DNA of 64,000 nucleotides, taken from NCBI GenBank assembly GCA_009823395.1, contig CM020520.1, positions 962,501-1,026,500 on the forward strand, given 5' to 3'. The position numbers and the translations under genes are program-made. This document shows positions 36,612 through 46,668 of the stretch, piece after piece (within the stretch, counting starts at the first letter, position 1; every line of letters begins with the position of its first letter). This DNA comes from Thamnaconus septentrionalis (Eukaryota > Chordata > Actinopteri > Tetraodontiformes > Monacanthidae). The notes under the pieces were generated by a model. That model saw nothing but the letters and a program-made list of their open reading frames with translations. It was not told where the DNA came from and did no database searches.

Positions 36612-39600
36612 CACCGCCGCCACTCCGTGCCTCCTTTTCTCCCTTCCTCTGGGAAACAGACGATGATCCTTTGAACCCATTACTCAGCCCCGATCCTCTT
36701 ATCATAACCAACCTTGCCGACTCTCTAATTTGGGCTCTGCCAAACTCGGCTCTAGCCTGCTCCTGTCCTGCTGCGCTGCGCCGAGCCCGCCTTCCTCTCT
36801 TTCCTTTTTTAACGCTCACAAGTCAAAGGAGGAGGGTTGGGGGGAGAGAAGGCAAACAGAGGGGGGAGGAGGGGAGGGAGGGGAGGCGGGATTGTCTGCA
36901 CACATTTGCACACCTGTCTCTGGGGATCTTCCACCAATCTGGGAGAAGACGGCTGTGTAGGCGGGCCAGTCAGTATTCTGGGAAACACAGTGAGTGAAAC
37001 TCAGCAAGCCTTCGTCTCCTCCTGCTAAACCTCAGCGTCACACTGCTTCTTTTAGCGGCGCCCACTTCTCCTTTGTCTCTCAGACTGGCACGTTGCTTGG
37101 CAGTTGAACCCCTTCCCCTCATCAACTGCAACATCAGGCGCTGACTTTTCATGTCAGATTAAAGTGTTTGCAGAAATAATTGAATTTATTATTTCCTTTG
37201 GAAAAAGCTTGGGGTAAAGTTTTTCATACAAAACGTCGGTCGTTTTCTAAACTGGATGATAGCCAGCTAACTGGACCTCCTATTAATGAAAGTTGGTTGA
37301 CAACTAACTTACATTCCCGCCGCCCTGGTGGTGAACTGTAGCACAACAGATGTTGGCTGAGCTGCTGGTGCGGGACGTTCAATTATCCGAGGGTTGCCGG
37401 ACCAACTCCCCCTGGCCCTGCCCCTCGAGCCAGACACTGAAAACCCTCCCTCACTGGATGGGAGGCAGAATGTGTTTTTTAAGTCAAGTGCTCTCTGAGT
37501 ACAGAGTCTTTATATTCGGGCTACAGAAAAAGAATCAGATGAGATCCTCTGGAAACACCTCCCACAACCAATCAGCGCTCAGAGAAGCTCAGGCCTTCTG
37601 AGGTGAGCAAGGCGGCGCCGCCTCCACCCATGGCAGCGAAGGATGACGAGGCATCCGTCAGCGGGCCGTACACGCCATCAGCAAATAACTGTCTTCATTT
37701 ACATCATAATTGCCTGCCGTCGCACGCTGTTATTCTATTACTGTCAGCGCCAAGGTCACCGGGCGATGATCCACGGCCGGGCCGCTAAACATCCAATCCA
37801 CGCAGTCAGGTCACAGCGGGTGTAGGTGTGCACACGCAGACACATGCGTGATTCATACGCGTATGTTCCCGTGCACGCGGCGGCAGAAGGCGGCAGAAGG
37901 CGGCAGGAGCTGCGGCTGCACAGAGCCGGGAATCAATTACTCACTCTTGCCTCTTGCACGTAGATTTTTTTTTTTCTTGTGCGGATGAAAGGAGCTCACC
38001 TTTGTGCGTCTGCTGCGATGGGGCGTGTGCTAAAAATGTTACCTTTGCCTCATCACATCAGAAAAAACACACACAAAAAAACACAAAGGCAGGTTTTTAT
38101 CCCCTGAAGAACATTTTAGAGTCTTACGTCAGAAACACCCTGAGAGACGCAAACAGAGGTTTTTGGATTTTTTTTTTGGTTTTTTTCAGCTGCCTACCTG
38201 CTGCTTCTGCAATCGGATGAAATTTAGCCTGTGCTTGGAATAAATCATGAGACAATAGAAGGGATTTTTTTCAAAGTGCCTTGCGATGTAAAAATCTTTG
38301 AGAAGTTTATTTGCATGCTGAGCTCCGTGTGATTGACGGCTCATTCCAAAGGAGCGCTTTTCAAATGAGGTTTAGACCATGTTTCCAACTTTTATCCCAG
38401 CATGCAAGCTGTTGTGATTTATGTTCTATTAATGCTCAATGGCAGCATAGAGGTTGAGCTTTAATAAAAGCTTCTTTCTTTCTCGCTCCCAGCTGCGCTC
38501 TCTGACGCGACGACAACAACAACAACAAAAGACAAATTGCAGATGTTTTGCACCTGCACAGTGCGGCGTGTGGGCGGGGCCTGCTCTCCGTCTCACCAAG
38601 CGTCCGCACAGCACAATCACAGACATCTGCAGCCGAGATGTCGCGCACGCCTGCATCACTGGAGCGTCTTCCCAACAGCCAGCAGACACTGCAAACACAC
38701 AGCGGCCAGAGAGTTTTGTGTACCACCCGCTGTTTGTTCGCGCCCAGCCACCGTTGTGTGTTTGTGCGCACCGTGCACCACTCTGATTAGAGGCGGGTGC
38801 AAACAAACCGCTATCTGCACAAGCCTGGATTCCTCGAACAGACGCACTCGTTGTGACTGACGGGGGGCCAAAAAGTGGGCGCTCTAATGACAAGTTCATT
38901 TCTACAAACCATTCTATTAATGTCCTCCCTTTTATGTCATAATGGCCCTCCACGAAAATTTTCCCTTTTCAGAAAGGGGCCGTGTCTCTGAAATTCTAAT
39001 GAGAACATGCCGAGAGTCTTTTATTCTCCGCTCATGCAGCTCCCACAACGCCGTATTATGCAGTGCCTGTCACCCAGTCGGATACTTAGAGTGTCAGAAT
39101 GAGAAAGTGATAAAATGCTGCGGCGCTCTCGTGCAGTCGAGCTGTGTGTGCGTGTGTGTGTGTGTGTGTGTGTGGGGGGGGGGCATTACTTCTGCTTGGA
39201 TCCAGCTTCAGGGATCCTCCACTCTTCAAGTGGGCGGAACCCAGGCAGAAGAATGAGGGGCTTTTTTAAAATTTAACAAGAGCTCTTTCTCTGCCGTCAT
39301 CTATTGAACCTTCTAGAACACTGACAGCTGCTACTAATGAGGGAATCTGCTCATTTTTGGTTGGAGCTGAAACATATCTGAGGATGTTTGCGTTCAAGGT
39401 ACGTTCAGCGTTCTTTGGGGGAGAAGAGCTCAGAGCTGGGAGTCATTTTTTCTTCGTGTACGAATGAAGCAAATTGTGGTGCAAAGCTGACATTTTTTTT
39501 TATCCACAGGCTGCATTTAATAATTGATCACATAATAACTGCATATCCTTCCTAATGATTGGATTAGTACTCTAGTACTCTTCTGTATTACGGTGAAATC

Positions 39601-42600
39601 TCTTGGCTCAGACTGTGTGTACCGGCGTCTCCTCGCGCCCGCGCTTCAAAGGCAGTAGACACGGCTGCCGGGGCCTCTGGCTGCGGGTCGCCATGCCTCA
39701 GATGTATTAATTTATAGACCGCAAGAGGAACATACGGCCGGATAAATGAGCCCCGACACGCTGAGTGAAGGCCTTTGGTACGGCGTCGGACACACGGGGC
39801 GAGCATCACGCCTCCTCCGCCTTCTGAGGAGAGGGAGGCACAGAGAGCCAACCACGTGCAGAGATCACAGGTCCACCCAACCCCCACCGACCCCTCAGCT
39901 GCCCACTGGCATCCCACTACAGCCATTTGCCACTCATGAAAAGCCATTTATTTTATTTATAACCCCCCTTTTTTCCCCTTTATTAGCTTAGTAGCTTGAG
40001 TGCAAGAAAATGTAAATGAACTTTCAAAGGCTTTTTATAAAGAGATTTAAAAAAAAAAAGAAATAAGTTGAACCACGGAAAGATTAGCAGGGATGAGCTG
40101 CCAGGCATGGAAATGTGGAAGTTACAAAACGGCGTCTCCTGTAGGAAGTCAAGGTGCTGCAACACCGGCGGCCCGAGAGGCAACACTCTCTCCTCCAGCT
40201 GCTGAGGAAGAGTTGCAGCACAGACGCATCTTTTCTTGACTTTTTTGTTTTCCAATCTTGACGTCCGCTCGATGTTTTTCTGTCTCTCTCGGCCGTGGTT
40301 TCATTTCATTTTGTGTTGACGTGTTGTGGACGGAGGGGAGGAGAGGAGGGAGGGACGAGCTGGTTGCAAAGCAGCGCTCAGTGCTGCTGCTGCGTCAGCC
40401 TTAGTGAGGTTCACATGGAGTAAAAAGATCAAGAGCAGAGCTCCAAGGTTGGATTCTGCACCACTGTGTTTTAACTGGCTTCTGTCAGACACTCACACAC
40501 AACTTCCTGCCTCCGTATCAACAAACAGCAAGATGCGTTGAGAAGGAGGACTTCCTGCCTCCGCTCTGCTCTGCTTACCCTCTTGAGGATGATGTTGCCC
40601 TCCTGGTTGTGTTCGTTGGTGGCGATGTCAAACATGGCTCCGCCGTCGCCCGGCACGATGGTGTACTCCACTTCGGCGTTCTTCCCGATGTCCAGGTCGT
40701 GGGCTTTGATCCTGCCCACCACGGATCCCAGCGCCGACGACTCGGGGACTCGCAGGTGGAAGAAGCCTGTGGAGCAGACGGCCAGACGTCACGCTGGCGC
40801 TCGCTGTGGGGATCCGACCGCAAACCAATTTGACTCTGATTCTTTTCATGTGGCCTCTCGGTGCACCTCCAGGCACGCCTCCGCCGCCGCCGCCGCCGCC
40901 GCTGTCACCGCCGCCTACGCCATGCTCTTATATGACGGTCGGGCCTTGAGGTGCTAAATGTGTGACATTCTTCAATTACAATTTGTTTGGACATCAAGGC
41001 TGCTCAGCTGCTGGCGCAGCCCAGAGGAGTGACAGGCGTGCAGGCTGCGACTCTTTCATGCTGCGACCAGCAGGAGGCACCGTGCAGGAAGACAGAGAAA
41101 TCTTCCATTAAACAGCTTTTATAAATTGGAGGAGAAGAGCATTCTGTATGTTTTTTATTATTATTATTATTCATACTGTTCCAAAAGTAGGATGGAAAAG
41201 TTCCAGCGGGCGGTCTAATTAAAAAAGCAGCTTCCTCGAGCATCTTGTTAAAAGTTCTGCTCCTCTTTGGCGCCGTACGTTCCGATTGAACACATTCCTC
41301 AAATGTTTGTGCCGCTGCAGTCGTCAGCCAAGACCAGCTGGAGAGAAAAACATATTTAGCGGGTGGCTGCGGCCTGGCCTATAATGATGAACTGTGACTT
41401 TATTTGTGAGCCTGCGACAGGATTCTTCCAAGACAAGATGATGTGCCAGGTTGGTGGGGGAAAAAAACATAAAAAGCAGGATGGAATGAGTGTCTGGAGG
41501 GCATCTCTCTGAAGGGGGGGGGCCGCTTGAATGTCTTTGGCCGCAAACCTGGAGATGGATGCAGTGCATCAAAAAGGCAGCAGTTGAGGAAGGTAGTATT
41601 TCTCCCTCTTGGTGAAAGTGCAACATAAAGATAGTGGAAGGGAACCAAAAGCTCTGTGTCACCGCTCAGGATCCCGCACTAAATAATCCCATTTAAATCT
41701 CAACATATACACTTTTTTTTTTTTTACTTGACTGGGCCCATCTCTGCTGCGGCCCCTCTACAGTGGCTCTTCCTTAATATTCTCAGAGAATCCCGGCTCC
41801 GTCCCCTCACCGGTGATCCGGCGGCGGCACGCGGGCGACTTTGCGTGCGATAATTCAATAAATAATGGAGTGGTCTCGAGTCTCAAGGACGTGCATTAAT
41901 GTAAAAAGCCTATGCAGGTTCATGTCCTCTGGGTGCAAAGAAGGGTGTGCGTGCGAGCAATAAGCCGAGCCGGAGACATGCTAGGTGGCGCTGTGACCGA
42001 GACTTCCTGCAGCCGTGACCATTCTGGCCCCTCGCACTCGCAAGCACAGCCGCCGCCGCCGCCATCGCCGAGCTTCATTTGGTTGATTGATGGTCTGCAA
42101 ATTCTTAATCTATAACAACAACGACGAGGCGGGGGGAGGGGAGGGGAGGGGCGGCACATCTGCAGATGACAGACGTGTGATGGATTCACCGCTGCAGTAT
42201 GGAAATTCCGATGAAGTCCTCAAAGTAAAAAAGGGAAAAGCAGCAGCACGCAGCCGTTAGCAGGTGGCCTGTTGGTGGAGGGAAGCAGAGGAAGACAATG
42301 GGGGGATTTGGGCCGGGGTGCAGGGGAGCCACCGCTCGGCCCAAGCCGCTGTGCTGTGACAGCATTATGGAAATATCATCTTTCCCCTCGCAGCTCCACA
42401 ATCTGAGGGGGCCGTATTTACATTCTAGTGGGAGGCGGCTGGGTGTCACGGGCAGCTACGCGGCGCCGCATGACTGCAGAGCAGTGCTTTTTTTTTCCAG
42501 CCTTCCCCTCCGTACCTTTTTGGAATTGGAAGTACATTCGCCCTTTGATTTCATATTCATGAGCAGCGGTTTGTGAGACACGGATCAATGTGTTTAAAGG

Positions 42601-42792
42601 AAAATGTATTATTCTGTCTCCCAAGCCCGGACCCCCACCCCTCCCCACACCTCCCCCACCCCCACCTCCAACCTAGTCCTCTCCTCCATGACCCGATGAA
42701 CGGCTACAATCAAATTAATCTGGTTCAGCGGCTTATACAAAATACCGGATAAAATGCAGTGTTTAAATACAGCGACTCAATCCCTGCCTGGT

Positions 42793-42835
<43 letters not shown>

Positions 42836-45800
42836 CGGCTCAGGCCGCAGCTAAATATAGAAGGCCGTCCCACCAGAGTGGCGGCAGCCTCCTGCCTCGT
42901 GGCGCTAAACACACACTCACACAACACCGTGGTTTCTTAATAACAAATAATGAGATGCAATTACAGAAGAGCAGCCATAACGAACACCCTCCTGCCACGG
43001 CTGTAATTACATATAGACACCTGCAGCATCACCATCACCATCATCATCATCATCATCATGGTTATTATTGTTGTTGCTGTTGTTACGGCTGAAACAGTGG
43101 CTCTTACTCTTGGAGAAGCGGGGCGGGTTGTCGTTGACGTCGCTGAGGCTGATGTTGACGGTGGTGGTTCCGGCCAGGCCGCCCAGCTGGCCGCCCATGT
43201 CCTTGGCCTGGATCAGAACCTGGTACTGCTCCTTCACCTCCCGGTCCATATTGGGCAGGGCCGTCTTTATGACGCCTGGCGTGCGGCGGCGGGATCGATG
43301 AGCAGGAGGAGAGTGAGACAAAGGGAGTGAGACAGGAAGAGCGCCAGCAGCAAACACCGGGCTCCTGCGAGCGCTGCTGCAATAGAGGTCAGCACGCAAA
43401 CTGGAACCACTTGACATTCAACGGGGAGGACTGGTGCGGAGGCGTATAATGATTCGCTTGAGGATCAGAGACCCCCGAGATCAGAGGGTGCGTTGTGCAG
43501 ATTAATCGCTGGGTCAGTGGGAGGTTGGCGGGCTAAAAGAGAAGCTAGCAGCAGCAGCAGCAGCAGCAGCAGCACTTTCCTCCTTCTTCCTCTTCCCGTT
43601 TAATCCACACAAGCCAAACATGCGAGGACCCACACAAATCAAAGGCGTGTTTGAAGGGCAAGACGTGGGCTGGCGGTGAGACTTGCAGGTCTGCGGTCGC
43701 ACCCCCCCCTCACCTCTCTTTTCATCCCAGTTTGTTTGCTCTCAGACGTGTGTCTCTAACCAGAGCAGCAGAGCCAGCATTCACTTTAACAGCCCCCCCT
43801 ACCTCAGTGTTTGGAGGCGCAGCCGCGGCAGCGTGGAGCCGCACGGTGAATAGCCTAATCTGCCACAGATTGCGCCCTGGTATGAGGCCGTGTGATGTGT
43901 GAGAAGCTATTTTCAAAATGCTTTGAAGTGTCCCAGAAAGGCAGCGGCAGGCCGGCTGCTCGGCGTCAAGGTGGCGGCAGACGCAGAGCGCCGTCGCTCT
44001 GCTCCGTTTCGTGGTTGTTGATTTTTTATTCTGGCCTCTTCCTCCTATTGACAGCCGCCAACAAACCAGCCAACTGACGCTGAAAAGGTTCAATAACTGT
44101 TTGAAGCAGCGGCCGTTATTGTGATATTGTCTCTGGGCGGCTTTGAGCTTCCGCCCACAGAGTTTTTTTTTTTATTTTTTGGGCGCACTACACGCACACA
44201 CTACACACACGTCCTGATGACTCAGTGTATCTGCGGAGCAGAGACTGAGCGAGTCACAGGTGGTTTAGAGAGCGCACTTCATTTCCTGATGCTGAGACTG
44301 TCAGCTCGCTGGGTTCAGATGACATTTTCATATCACGCTAAAAGACGAAGAAAAAAAAAACCACAACCTCCAGCAGCTGAAAACCGCAGCAGTTCTAAAT
44401 ATATCTGCTGCGCTTACAAAGGAAGCTCACGCTGGAACATTTTTTATTCCTTATTTATTCCCTCTCTCCCCACGACGCCACCTTCAGCTCCTGAGCCCAG
44501 TCAAGCACCTGCGCAGCTTTCTGGCAACAGGAAGTGCCTCTCGGCGCCGGTTGCGATCGACACCAGTGACCCCTGGTTTTCACGCCTGCCCAATAAATGA
44601 CTCACCGCCGTCTTTACTGGACAGCAGGAGTCCTTTTGTTGCCCACTGATTTGTGGGGAGCCTCTCAAGTCCCTTTTTATTGTCATGATATATGCGCCGA
44701 GTGCTGCACGTCATGTGACAGCCACTCAATCACAACACATACAACTCAATAATAATGGGCACAGATAACCTCACATCACCGCCTTTTGTGAAGGAGAAGA
44801 AGAAGAGAAAAAACCCACAGGAACGTCAATATTTATTTGAAAAGTGTACCGGCGTGTTTTACTGGGTGCAAACATGAGCGAGGAGAAGTATTAATCATCT
44901 TTACTCTCACATGATCAGATATGGATGTGGAGGGAAGCGAGGTGATAAATAATCTCCCCTCTCCAGCTGGAGGGGGAAGCTAAGCGCTCCTGCCGGCACC
45001 ACCATTTGCATGTCTGGGATCAGACGCCAAAAAAAAAAAAAAAATGAAAAGAAAGAAAGAAAGAAAAGGTGAGACGGTGGCGAATGTGAGGTCGGCGGGG
45101 CTGAGAAGCGGTCGCTGCATCACCTGTTTTGGGGTCGACGGAGAAGTAGGGCTGGCCGTGCAGGATGCTGTACACCACCCGGGCGCTGTTGCCGTAGGTG
45201 GGGTCGTCGGCGTCCGTGGCCGTCACCTGCGTCACGTACGTGCCTGCGGGAGGAGGGGGAGGGGCAGGGGGAGGGGGGAGAGGGGAGGGGTCAGGCGTCA
45301 GTCTGCAGGACGGCGGCAACCCTCCCGAAAGTCAGTGAATGACGAACAATGCTGCTGGATGATGAATAACAGCGGTGATAACGGTGAGTGATGAAGGAGG
45401 GGCCATCCTCACCCCCGAGAAGAGCGTCGAGTCGGACCACTCTGCCGCCATCAAGTCAAACAGAAGCCCCCGAGACCCGGACACGCTTTCTCTCTCCTTC
45501 TTTTTCAATGGTGGCGTTCCAATGAAAACAAACAGGGAGGGATAATTACTTGTTGGCGCTTTGGCTCATCCGTCTTAACTAGGGCGGGATTGGGAAAACA
45601 CCATTCCATTAACACGGCGCCTCGTTGTATTTAAACTGAGCCGATTCAATCTCCAGTCTCCCAGTGTTGGGACGGCGGCCAAAGTGCAGGAGAAATTGCC
45701 TTGTCGCTGTTTTTATTACAGCGGCCGGCGCTGTTGTCAGACAAGACCGGCACATTGTCTTCGTTCAGGGCGCCGGGGTCGACCGAGACCCACACACACA

Positions 45801-46631
45801 CCCGCACACACACACAACACGCCTCTGTTCATCAATCAAATGCCAACATCTGGCTGTCTTCAACACGCACACACAACAACATGCTGTGAAAAATGTTTGC
45901 AGCAGCAGCAGCAGCAGGGATTTAAGAGACGGCCACCGCTGACCAGACGGCTGCTGTATATACCTGCTGCTTTTTTTACATTCCGGCGAGCTCCCTCTGG
46001 CCCGTGAAGGCCTGGTTGTATATTTAATAGGCTTTGTAGTGCGAGCAGATGGCAACATCGGCATTAAAACATTAGGTGAGAGAGATTAGTGTCGCAATCC
46101 AGCCCAACAAAGCCACAAAAACCTGATTAAAAAGCCAAACCGGCACAAGGCCGCTTGTGTTCTACACAGATACACAATGCATGAGGAAAAAGCAGAAATA
46201 AATAAATAAATAGGCAGCTCCAGGAGGAACTCTGAAGTGAGAGTTTCTTTTTTCCTTTCACTCTAACTGGAGCTGTGGAACAGTGTATGCATACACTTGC
46301 GCAAAATAATGGAACTACTGCTGGGAGTGTGTTTAAGAAGCGAGGAGGAAAAGGTAGCGGCTTGTAAAAACAGTTTCACAAGCTCGACTGGCAGAATATA
46401 ATATAATATATAATACATATCCCTATGACTCATTACACTCAGGTTTTCTAGCTGTTCAAATATCTGCCGTGACAACCAGTGGTGGTGGGGGGGAGGGGGG
46501 GGCAAGAGGATTAGGGTGGAACAAACTCTGACTCAACCAGGCAAGGATTCCTTTTCAGTGGAGAGACTGCGTGCAAAAAGTTGTTCTTGTAAAAGCTGAT
46601 AAAAACTTGAATGACAAAACAATTTTTATTT

Positions 46632-46668
<37 letters not shown>

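Larger units (their letters stand above)
27792..40578 (-). other. 12.8-kb cdh12 intron (EC3 to EC3-EC4)
   Basis: This is the largest complete intron here. It contains a polypurine minisatellite (29820-30366), an AT run (29543-29564), a Ser-codon-like AGC/TCC repeat (about 33427-33471), CCT arrays (34368-34612), CCG (about 36578-36615), TATC and GT (about 39145-39172) repeats. Long open frames at 30928-31590 and 31600-32328 have no recognisable domain. No internal gene was found. Confidence 0.85.
40767..43107 (-). other. cdh12 intron (EC2-EC3 linker to EC3)
   Basis: The intron is 2341 bp with a CAG array (42794-42832) and an ATC run (about 43036-43060) very close to the upstream exon's donor. 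No other feature was recognised. Confidence 0.85.
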